From assembly GCA_009823395.1 (NCBI GenBank), contig CM020513.1, forward strand, positions 19,222,501 through 19,286,500: DNA of 64,000 nt, in the 5' to 3' direction. Made by a program: the position numbers and the translations under genes. The notes beneath the pieces are model-generated. The model was given only the letters and a program-made list of their open reading frames with translations. It was not told the DNA's origin and searched no databases. Below are positions 1-10,069 of the stretch, piece after piece. The first letter of the stretch is position 1, and the number at the start of each line of letters is the position of its first letter. Source of the DNA: Thamnaconus septentrionalis. Its lineage: Eukaryota > Chordata > Actinopteri > Tetraodontiformes > Monacanthidae.

Positions 1-1638
1 GGAAGACTTGACAGATGCGTTAAAGAGGCTCTGGCAGATGCAACTTATTGATGCTGAGCTATAATTTGCTGTTTGGCTGAAATGGAAAAGTGGGAACAAA
101 CACAAAAACCAAACCACAGGAGAAATTGTGTATCATGATAACAGCTTTTCAAAATATACAATATGAAGAAGTAATTTGTGAAGGGTTAAAACCACATATT
201 GTCAATCCTGAAACATATCAGGTGTTTTTTTTCTTGTCCCTTGTAAAACATTATCAAGTGCACTGAATTCTCTTTGCTTTTAAATTTGCTTTGGCAATTC
301 AGGCCTGCACATTTTGTCAGCATCAATGGTCAACGCTGCACAAAATGGAGGAAGGAGATTTGTGTTACATGAGCAGTGCAGCGTGAGAACACACACACAC
401 ACATGCACACAAACACGCAGCAGTGTGGTGATTTTGGATTCATTTAGGCAGTAAACTGCGATTAAGCCGTTTTCATAACTGTCATCTTTCCTGTTTACTG
501 ACACAATACAACACACACACACACACACACACACTCTCACGCACACACACACACACAATCATTGCTGCAAAACCATCCGCACGCTCTCATGCAGACACGC
601 CGACAAAACAACTGAGTGACAACCTGCCGCCGTCAATCTGCCGCCCTGCTCAAACACTGCGTCCAAATTCAAACGGCTCCAAATAACTCAGGGGACAGAA
701 AACAAACAACACCTTTGGAATGCGGCTAACTGCTAAAAATCTGCATAATCCCTTCCCCTTTTCTCCCCGTAGCAGCAGATCATCACAGAGCCTGCAGCTA
801 TCAGCTAATCCACTCAGATAATCTCTCATTATTTCCCCGTCAACCTCGGTTGTTGTGTGCAATCGACATTCTAATTTGAGGCTTGGGAGGCTTTGTCTGC
901 TTTTGCACTGCGGAGAGTGCAGGAAGAAAAGACACGTCAGTCAGGGACACATGAGCCCCAGATGACCTTCAGATGTCCAGCAGCGACACGCCGATGGGAA
1001 TTCTCACCACTTAACGTTGATTAAAAACAACACAGCTGAGGCTCGCTGCATTTTTTTTTTTTGGGGGGAGGGGGCGGGCCACTCACAGCTGAGTTTCAAC
1101 ACCAACAAAAATCTTAACTAACTAATCAATGACCCAAATATGAAAAACACAACACAGGGATACACACACACACACACCATTATCCCTCACTGTGAAGTAT
1201 GGCAAAATGTTGCCAAAACAGCGCAGCGAGGTTTGAAGTGCACGTTTCGCCTGTGCGTCTGCAGAGACGCGAGCGTTGATGCATCGCCATGTCGGCCAGC
1301 AGAAGTGTGTCAGTGGGCCACAGTCAGTCGGTGGTGACCCACCGCTCGACACTGACGCGGCAGGGTCTCCACCTGAATGCAGATTAAGCCTGACTCTGCG
1401 CTGCAGTGTGACTGATGCTGGACAATTTCCCCCGTCATGCCGAGCAAATGCCGGTAAATTTGCAAAGGTGAGAATCAACTTAAATAATAGAAAAAAACAA
1501 AAGTATTTTAAAAAAATTAAATTAAATAAAAAAAAACCTACAATTTGCAAAAGTCATGCTTACAAAAAAAAATGATTCTGACACTTGATGAATAAATCAG
1601 ACACCCCCCCCCACGACACCTCCTCCTGTGCCACTCAC
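1..1638. other. NDRG4 intron
   Basis: This non-coding stretch lies downstream of the MPECWDG exon. It holds (CA)n-type microsatellites at about 392-412 and 510-558, a short one at 1163-1178, a T/G-rich run at 1051-1076 and an A-rich block at 1490-1575. I searched the minus strand for the EHDIETPYG exon and did not see it. Confidence 0.7.
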
Positions 1639-1659
1639 CCCGTCCCAGCACTCAGGCAT
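1639..1659 (-). CDS. ndrg4: NDRG4 short-isoform (B-type) start exon
   Basis: This is seven codons, MPECWDG, from an ATG at 1659-1657 (GCC before the ATG), followed by a consensus GTGAGT donor at 1638-1633. The heptapeptide is identical to the start of mammalian NDRG4 isoform B and joins EHDIETPYG in phase 0. The 5'UTR continues toward about 1800 and meets a GC-rich promoter. The coding part is far too short for an ORF finder; recognition rests on exact match, donor and phase. Confidence 0.87.
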
Positions 1660-2633
1660 GGCTCCGCAGAGGGTGTGTGTGTCTCAGCTGACGAAGAGGA
1701 GGAGCGTGCGGTGGAGCAGGTGGAGCGGCCAGGCCTCTCCTGTGCGAAGGGTCCTGGTGGGCTCCGGCTGAGGGCTCTGAGGCTGGATGCTGCAGGCTGC
1801 TGCAGTGTCTTTGTCTGCTCCGCTCCCACCCAGACTCTTAAGCTCCGAGCTGCAGCCCCCCTCCCTCCCCCACCTCCCCACTCCCGCCCCTCTCATCACA
1901 CGCAGGCAACCGAGACAGGGTGTTGGGCGGGCTGCAGCTGATTGGTTGAGGGAGGCAGCCTCCCCAGCGGCCGATTGGTTGGCCGGCCCGTCTGTCCCCT
2001 CGTGCTTGAAGTCGGCGCTCTCTCTCTCTCTCTCTCATCAGCACCACTGCTCCAGTTTTTCATCTCTTCCTGCTTCCCTGTTGTTGCTGTTGTTTGTTGT
2101 TGTTTTCTTGTTTTTCCCCAGTCGCCCCCTGTTTTTGCCCTCCACGCCTCCTCCCTTCAAGCCTTTAAACAAAAACAGCACAGACGCTGACTCAGCTCTA
2201 ATGAGGCAGAAGCCTCCCTGTATGTTTCATTCTTTCTCTTTGTGTGTCATGAAGCTTCTTCTTCTTCATGAATGAATGAATGAATGTAACCTGCCTCAAC
2301 AGTTACAAAGCCCAGGATCTACATCACATCACATTACATCACATCAGACGGTCTCTGATGTCCTGTCTGAATGTCGTGTTTCTAAAATCTGCCTCATTTG
2401 GATGAATAATTGGTACCTTTGACCAAAACCTCAAATGGAAGACAGGTAAAGCAGGTATAACGCACACACGGGTCTCCCCATGAATGCAAACTGCAAGCAT
2501 CAGCGCAATCTATCAAGGAAGAAATGCATGAATATTAGTTTTATGACTAACCTGCCGCCTGTTCTGCTTGCATGTTCTCCTTAAGTTACATAGCATCAAT
2601 CAATCATTGAACGAATGAATGAATGAATGAATG

Positions 2634-2690
<57 letters not shown>

Positions 2691-5600
2691 CATTTCAATT
2701 GTACAACCCAAATTCACAAAAACTATTACACCCTGATCTCTAATCTGCAAAATCAGGTTTGACCAGATTCCTTTGACCTTTTGAACCAAAATTCAAAGCT
2801 CAAAGTAGAAGTTCGTACTCAAAGTTCTCACTTATAACAGGACCGAGCAATCACATGCACAATCTCTCAGACCAGTAAAGGTTGGCAAAGGTCTTTGCTC
2901 TAACAAAAGCTGTTTCATTGGCATCAACTGACGCGCACCGCTCAGTTTCCTTCAAAGAAGGATGAGACTTAAGATGCTTAAGCCCGTCAGGCCTACGCGC
3001 ATAATTATACGACTAAAACGGTGTCACACAGTAACCATCGTGCTGACAGCGCAGACACACGCCTTTTATCCTGCCACATTCTCACCCCCCACCCGTTCTC
3101 TCTGTCTATCCCCTCTTTTCTCTCTGCCGTCTTTCCTGTTGACAGAGCGCTCGGCTTGCTGACTCAACTTGAACTCTTTGCTTTTCTCTTCCCCCTCTCT
3201 TTCCCTCTGACTTTGTCCCCCTTTTCCTCCACAGAGATTAACTCTCTCTCCCCGTGCTGACTCTGCATCCCTCCATCTATTTTAGACACACCATCTCTGA
3301 GCGCAGTCATTTGACAGCCAGTGTCGGGCCGGCTGAAGCCGAAACGAGAATCTTTCAAAGCAGAAGATGGTGCTGCCATTTAAGACAACAGAGATGATGG
3401 AATTAACGATGATCTCAATTGAATGCAATTCTGCCGTACTGCTTATTTGTTTGACATGGAGCTGTGTCAGACTGCCCTTCTATCTCTGAGTTTATCACAA
3501 ACATCAAAGTTTATCACAACAAACAAGAGCCAAGCGGCATCTTTTGAGGCAGAAATACATCAACTTAAACTGATTTATGACATTTCTGATGGCGTTTTAC
3601 AGAAAACATTAGCTGAAAAGATTTCTGGTCAGCTCCAAGTTTTACAGATTTTATTTGCTAGTGAATGCAACCAGACACTCCAAAATGCAGACGGATGAGA
3701 TTTTCCGAAATCTTATTCACTTAATCTTAAAAAAAACAAAACAACTAAAGCAGTTCCAACCTGCTTTAGAAACACACAACCAATCAGTGGCCTTTCAGTC
3801 CTGACTAAAGCGTGAAGTGGCTGCTGGAAGCAACCCTAGAAAGAACACAGAAGAAGCTGTGACGACAGCTAAGGATGCTGGCAGTGATGCTGCGCCAGTG
3901 GCAGTCTTATCAGAGGGTTGTTTCACATTTTCATTTCTTGCTTTTCTCTTTATGTCCACATTAAAATGAGATGTAAGCACAGCACAGAAGGTCTGTTGTC
4001 TAAAATCTTAATTCAACAAGAACTCATAATATTTACAGCACTGCCTTCTCTTTATTCCAAAACAAAATGAAGTTTTAGCCTTTGATTGGAAAACAAATGC
4101 TTCAAGGCAGCCAGCAGACAAAGTACTTCAGAACGCTGCTCTCCGAGAACTTGAAATGTCAGGTTTAGGTGTGAACAAAAGAAGGAGAGGTGTTTCATTA
4201 CATCACTACATCATCTCATTATTTCGGTCTGGCACTGAACAAACGCCTGACTAAAATAAACCTGCAGAGCTGCGACACATGTGAGAACAAGTGTGATGGT
4301 GCACCATGTACGTGAGATTATGCAATGTAATGCTTTCAGAGTTTTAAAACTGCAGTAAAGTAACCAATTGAAATAAAGCAACTACTTGTAGTGCAAACTG
4401 CACCAGTGCATGAGGACGGACAGACACCCACAGTAATCAGGAAACTGGCAAAAAGGAAGTACTCCACTAGACTTGCGCGCTTTATTCTGAACAGTTTGAC
4501 TTACTTAGCAAAATTTAAATTTTATTCACAAAAATTTGACTTGAATCTCGAAATTTCAACTTTACTCAAACTTCTCGAATTCGAAACTTGAAAAAAAAAA
4601 TTGATCTTAATTTTTGTCTCTTCTTGTGGCCCTAATTCTCTTCTGTAGTTTTGGCAGTTTTTGTTTGTCATCGCTTGCAACTCAAGTAGAAATTATCTTC
4701 TCACTGTTTAAAATGCCCCCCACTTGCATTTGTAGAAATGTAAATGTACATTTTATTTTGTCCTAGTTCTCATCCAACGGTTGTCAGGTTGTCACTCACA
4801 GGGGGCCTCACAGAAAAAAAGACAGTCCCCTCAGGATTACTGTGAGAACTCTGGACAGTCAAACTTCCACCAGCCTTCTGCCACACCGACTCCCCTCAGC
4901 CACATCACTCATCACTGTCTTTCTGTTTGGATAACCTAAAGATGTGGTGCCATCATTGTTGCTATTTTTAGCCTCGCGAAAGCGCAAGTGTCCCTCCTCC
5001 GTTGACAAAGACAAGCACCACCGTTGTTTACCCAGTGGGACGACAGAGACAGATGAAGGAGAGCACAGACAGCCGGAGTGCGAGGGACCAGATGCACTGG
5101 AAAATAATACAACAAAGAGGAGAGGGGAGGGGTAGTAGTGTGGTGGAGGGAGCAGATTCCACCTCATCGCAACAGCAGCGCACGCACGCAGGTTCTTACC
5201 TTCCAATCCCCCGGCGGCATCAGCTGCTCGCAGCTCTCCTGCAAGGGGAGAGAAGAAGGGGCGGAAGGAAACGGTTAAAAAGGAGGATGGAGGCGGAAGA
5301 CGTGAGCAGACACAGGTGCACGTGTTTTGAAAGCAGAACAGAGTGCGTGTTCCGTCAGGGACGAAGGCCGCTGGATGTATAGGGGAGCAGTGAGAAGCTC
5401 TATGATGTTGGTTTGAAAGCACCTACAGAGTATCCAGCACCACAGCGGAACTGACTAACTGCTTTGGCGAAAGTGATGCTGGATGTCAGAGTGAACAATA
5501 GTGATCGAGAGTTGCTTTTCCTCTGCAGTGCGCCGCAGAGAAGTTTTTAAGCCATTTGTCAACACCTGCTCAGAAGATAGAAGCGTGTTGCCGGAGTGCG

Positions 5601-8600
5601 ACGTTAAATTCCGACGTGCCAGTCACAACTGTTGCCTTAGGTGCGTGGGTGATAATCTACTTCAGCACACATAGAAGCCTGTGAAGGATTCAGGTGTATC
5701 AAAAAGAAAAGGGGGAGAACGTGGTGCTTTTATTTTTTTTCACAAGAGGATAAATTTCAAAGCCCCACAAAAATCCCACCCACTCTCAGCGAGCCAGACC
5801 GGCCGACAGTCATCTGCTTTCCGAAATGAGGACAAGCGGGGTATTAAATAGGCTATAAAAATAACGCCTTAGTCATCTGGCCGCAGTGGTCAGGAGAGAA
5901 TCCCTGAGAGGCAGTCTGGCTGTGTGGCTGCCAAGGCTGGTTTAAACACCGAAATGGTGACAAGCTGGCTTGAGTGGTGACAGCTGCACCAGTCAAAGCT
6001 ATCCATCCAATTGTGGGCACTCAGGAAGTCAATCAGGAGAATGGCATTTTGGATCCAGAAAGAACTAAAACATCACACCTGTGGTGGAATCTGGTCTGAT
6101 TCTGGTTTAATAAGATGTGTGGACGTGAAACGGGTTTCTCACCCGTAGCTGAATATGTTCATAGATGAACTGCTTTTCACTGCCTCGACATTATTTCTAT
6201 TTTCGCACATGCTTAGGCACGAGTTAGAAAAAACGTACATCCTGTGAGTCACAACCATCACATTGATACATTTCCATGCTGCCTCTTATTTAAACATACA
6301 GTGTCCAACATGTGAGAAATTAGGGATTATTCTTATAGAAGAACTTGAGATTCTTGGACATGAATGCTGCATTTATACAAAGTCAAGACTGACTGCAGGG
6401 AATGAAAGGTGGGTAAAAATGAGTCAAGTTATTTGCAGAGAGAGCAGGAGAAGAGTGAGGAGTCAGAACACAGGCACACCTGAGGAGAGACAGAAATATA
6501 ATATTACTAAGAGCCACAGGAACTGAAGCTGCCCTCTTTGCTTAATTTGATTTATTTGTGTGAGATACGAACATCTTCAGGGGATTGGCCAAATCAGTGA
6601 TCAAAATCAATGTTGATTTTTATGGACACAACTGGCAACTAGGAGGGCACCTTCAGTGCTTGAGGAAGTCATGCAAACGCCTTGGTCATGCCAGTACGGT
6701 GGTCGGACCAGCAGGTGGCACTCTTCTCTTTCTTTCAACTCCTGCAAGCTCGCCTCCCTTCATTGGGGGGGGGCTGAGCTCGATGACGCAGGGCCTGCGG
6801 TGCTGCACGTATCCTTTGATATCTGCATAAACCTTGCTCGGCTCGGTTTACTTTAGGACTGAGAACTGCTTTGAGTGAGCGAAGTTCAAGATTTCAGTAG
6901 TCTAAACACTACTGCGTTGAGCGGTGAGGTCACAAAATAAATGTTTAGTAAAAAAGGTCCAGTTAATCCGAGTCTTTGAAAGAACTGGATGACAGATATG
7001 TAGGTGAGCAGATATGATATGTTGCCTTTATGGCAGCTGCAGCTTCCTGCACTAATCTCAGCCTCTGCGTATGGCGGCTGCTTTCCTGGACTGAGATTTT
7101 GGCCCAGTGACTTGATTGACTTCACTAAAAGACAATTTGAAGGAAAACAAAAATAAGTTTCCAGAAAAGGAAAAAAAAAACCATTGACAGAATGCAGTGA
7201 GATTTACTCATTAAAAGTCTTTTCCTGACAAATTTGTCATTTTGCATTATATGAAGTAAAGGACGATCTCTGTGTTAATAGCATAACTAGCATTACTACA
7301 CTGATATTACTCATCATTTATGGGTCAACTCAGAACGCAGACTTCCCCAACACTGCCGAGCTGAAGAATTTCATGTCATGCCAGTGTAACACAATTATAT
7401 GTGTATATGGACTCAAGTATTTTACCCTATAATACTACTGTATTGCTTTTGGCAGCGGTAACTCGCTCTTTCCCTGCTGCTTTTCTCACTGCTGTATGAC
7501 GGCGCTCAAATACCGTTTGACATGTGGTTGCTAAGCAAGTGAGCAGCAACACCATGGGGTCTGCAGAACAGCAGGGCCGATTACAGCCTGTCTTGCCATG
7601 AGTAAAGAATGAAAGCAAAGAGAAAGTAAAGATGGATCGGATCACAAGTTCTCTGTCTTTTCCAGTGCTTCTGGTAGTTACCGGGGGGACCCCGCTGGTC
7701 CGACTGCGGGTCTGGCGGAGCCAGTGCCGTGCGATGACATGCCAGCGGTGAGCGGAGCGGCTGGGGGGAGGGGCTTGGTTAAGGGGCACGGCGTTGGCGG
7801 GGCACAGCCCAGATGCCTCCTCTCCTTTTTCTTGCTGCGTTGGAAAGAGAGAGAAGCGACAAACAGTAAACATCATCTTCCATGCGTCATTTTCTCCCAT
7901 GCATGTTCTTTTTTTTTTATAATACTCCTCAATGATCCTCAGACCTTTTACACTTTCATGACGTGGCACCACCGTCCTGACTTTACCTCGGTTTCATTCC
8001 AGCATCGCCGCATCACCGGGCCAAGCTGAGGAAGTGGGACGGTTCATCACATGCAACAAACGAGCAAGCTGTCCAGGATGCAGGAGTGTCCTCAGGTTCC
8101 ATAGGTTCAAATATGATAAGAAATTGAGGTTTCTATACAGCTATAAAATGCTGTAGCTATAAAGTTCCTTCCAGAGGCAGGTTCACAGAGGTCATAAATT
8201 GAATTGAATCCACGACCTACAGTATGTAGGAACTGCAAAGCCAAAGTGCTGCTTTGAAATCTCCCTTTTAAAGGCGATGTTTATAAATGTGTCACTGAAG
8301 CTTTTATTGTCAAACAAATCAAGAGAATAAAGGAGCGAATGATTTGACCCCAGACAGCGTTTTTCTACATCAACACATTTTCTGACTGCTTTAGTTTGAA
8401 CGCAGATGCACCTCAGGAAAGTTGCAAGTACATTGACTATCTAATCCACCAGGCTATTAAAAACAGAACTTTGTAAATCTTTGATCGAGTGCAACCAGAC
8501 CTAGAAAAAAAATCTAGGCCTCTATGTCTTTACTTTATTTTTTAATTTTATTTTCTTTACTTAGTAAGGGGTTGCTTGTACGCATGGACAGTTTAGAATG

Positions 8601-10069
8601 TGTCAGGAAAGGCATTTTAATTCTGAATTAATCTTGAGGGTCGTCCTTGGCCAAAATGTACAGACAGCTGCTTTTGCCCATCAGTTATGAATTGAATGCC
8701 TTGGGGTGAGTGAGAGCTTCTGCCGTCCTTTTGTGCCAGCCAGGCGGCAATCACTGCTCTTAAAGGTCACTAACACAATGTTGCACAACACCAGAGCTAC
8801 AGACTTTAAATGAGCGAGGAGGGGCCGAGATACCACAAGTACCGTTTCGACAGAACAACAAAAACGTCAAGCGCTTTGAGTGACGTGAACACGTAACTGG
8901 ATCAATGGCCTCCAACCGTGGCCTCTATAACAAGCAGGGGCTCATAATGAACAACCCTAATTATCTTCTGCTAGATGAGCGGATCAATGGCAGAAATTGT
9001 CATTCATATTGACTGAAACCACAGTGGCGCTAAATTCAAATCTAATAAATATAAAGCGACCTGAGTCACTGTAACTGCCCAGTAGCACAGCTAGTTTACT
9101 GACGCACTAATATCTATGTAGCAACTTTAAATCAACTAACCATTCATCTATCCAATAGGAACGGCCACACTTGTTAATGTATTGTTACAGCATATGTGGC
9201 TTTATGTATGGTTAGAGAGTTATGTTGCTTCTTCCAATTGTGATTTGGCAAAGTTTGTCCACCTGCCTTACTTACTGATAAAAAAAAATATCTATTATCA
9301 TGATCACTATATATTACTATAACTATATACCCACTTTTTCCTTTTTGTCATATGCTGGTTCTCAATGTAAGTTTTTTTTATATTAAAATCTACCAGCATT
9401 TACCACCTCTGGGTGTTAACATGAGTTTAGATTACATACACAAATTCTAAATTAAAAAGACACAAAGGCAACCATGATCTGCATAAAAGTAATGGATGTG
9501 TGATTAAATTTCTCAATAGACTGTGATTGAAAGACTCAACATGAAAGTTGAGTCATAAATTAGCCCCTTTCAAGTCTCCTTTTCATCATAGAGAGCGAAC
9601 ATTTCTTTCATTCCTGGATAAATGGCTCTCTCACATTTGAGGACCTTGCACTGGCCACAACCTGTTGCCTGGCTAAGTGGACTGGAATAAGTGGACTTTA
9701 TGTAACCACCCATGGCCTGGTCCCCGATGCGCCTTCTCCACTCCCCCCGCGGCTTCAATGAGCTTTCATGCTTACGCAGTTGCAACGCTATCAGAAAGTC
9801 ATGGCTGGATGGAGTTTATTAATTCCTCCCCTACCAGTACGCTGTCTCATTATAGCAACTATTGCAGCACTAAACATCTCCGTCTAGAGGGTTATCTGAC
9901 CGACATGCATCTTCAGACAAGATGGTTTGTGGGATGCTGGCAGGGCTCGGGGGGGGCAGGAGGGCATGTTAAATGCACCGGGTGGACTGACCGTGTCTGA
10001 ATCCGGTCCTCGCTGCTCTGGCAGCAGGGGCTTCTCCTCCGTGATCTGCTGCTCCTTCATCCCCGCCAT
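1639..10069 (-). CDS. ndrg4: NDRG4, alternative 5' coding exons (gene incomplete, runs off the left edge)
   Basis: NDRG4 is a cytoplasmic member of the N-myc downstream-regulated family, an alpha/beta-hydrolase fold thought to lack catalysis, expressed mainly in brain and heart. Only its alternative N termini are here. Seen: a long-isoform start exon (9992-10069), a 39-nt exon (5200-5238) and a short-isoform start exon (1639-1659), all minus strand, each ending at a GT donor in phase 0. The short start reads MPECWDG, identical to human isoform B as I know it. The long start plus the 39-nt exon gives MAGMKEQQITEEKPLLPEQ, then RGPDSDT, then ESCEQLMPPGDWK; this resembles the human long N terminus (MAGLQELRFPEEKPLL and an end in DWK). 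Both should splice to the EHDIETPYG exon, which I could not find at 1-1638, so the fold-encoding body is outside the window. GINS3 lies upstream on the same strand, as in human. Confidence 0.9.
1780..1990 (-). promoter_or_regulatory. ndrg4: NDRG4 short-isoform promoter (GC-rich, two CCAAT boxes)
   Basis: This GC-rich block lies 120-330 bp upstream of the MPECWDG start. On the minus strand it contains two CCAAT boxes (1945-1941 and 1978-1974), 33 bp apart, close to three helical turns, a spacing typical of NF-Y promoters. Nearer the gene is an Sp1-like GGGGCGGG (1890-1884) in a G-rich run. No convincing TATA box was seen. A (TC)n tract at 2021-2036 marks the upstream side. The transcription start is inferred to lie around 1700-1850. 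Confidence 0.6.
1991..5199. other. NDRG4 intron between the short-isoform promoter and the 39-nt exon
   Basis: Non-coding. It contains a (TC)n tract, a GAAT array at 2268-2286, a CACAT-type short array at 2319-2347, and a GAAT/TCAA tetranucleotide array at 2609-2692. Pyrimidine-rich sequence lies at 3080-3260. No convincing exon was seen. Confidence 0.65.
2609..2692. repeat. Tetranucleotide microsatellite (GAAT)n to (TCAA)n
   Basis: A run of GAAT units changes directly into a run of TCAA units, about 84 bp in all. The two arrays are fused compound repeats. Confidence 0.95.
5200..5238 (-). CDS. ndrg4: NDRG4 39-nt exon of the long isoform
   Basis: This small exon encodes ESCEQLMPPGDWK. It is bounded by a CCTTGCAG acceptor (AG at 5240-5239) and a strong GTAAGA donor (5199-5194). 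Length is 13 codons and both boundaries are phase 0, so it can be included or skipped without shifting the frame. The DWK ending matches the residues before EHDIETPYG in the human long NDRG4 isoform. It lies inside a much longer open frame (4859-5422), which is otherwise unremarkable. Confidence 0.82.
5239..9991. other. NDRG4 intron between the 39-nt exon and the long-isoform start
   Basis: This contains a CTCF-like motif at 6708-6721 and a GC-rich patch at 7680-7830. The remainder is AT-rich with no supported exon. Long open frames here (for example 7427-7972 on the minus strand) show no family resemblance. Confidence 0.6.
6708..6721 (+). promoter_or_regulatory. CTCF-like motif, forward orientation
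   Basis: CCAGCAGGTGGCAC matches the vertebrate CTCF core consensus CCASYAGRKGGCRS at all 14 positions. It lies between the two NDRG4 long-isoform exons, in a locally GC-rich segment. Binding is inferred from the motif only. Confidence 0.55.
9992..10069 (-). CDS. ndrg4: NDRG4 long-isoform first coding exon
   Basis: This is 26 codons from an ATG at 10069-10067 in good initiation context (A at -3, G at +4). It ends ...GPDSDT at a GTCAGT donor (9991-9990), phase 0. The EEKPLLP motif is shared with NDRG2 and NDRG4 N termini. A CAG acceptor directly upstream (AG at 10084-10083) leaves 13 nt of 5'UTR (10070-10082), and no CpG-rich promoter sits here. I infer that the exon is internal and joined to a distal non-coding first exon. 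The reading frame also stays open upstream, but only through TTG and CTG codons, so the ATG is the chosen start. Confidence 0.88.

Noticed and set aside
4859..5422. 187-residue minus-strand open frame
   Set aside because: No family resemblance, and it reads through the 39-nt NDRG4 exon in a different frame from the one that fits its splice phase.
7427..7972. 181-residue minus-strand open frame
   Set aside because: Basic, low-information translation of a GC-rich patch without domains.
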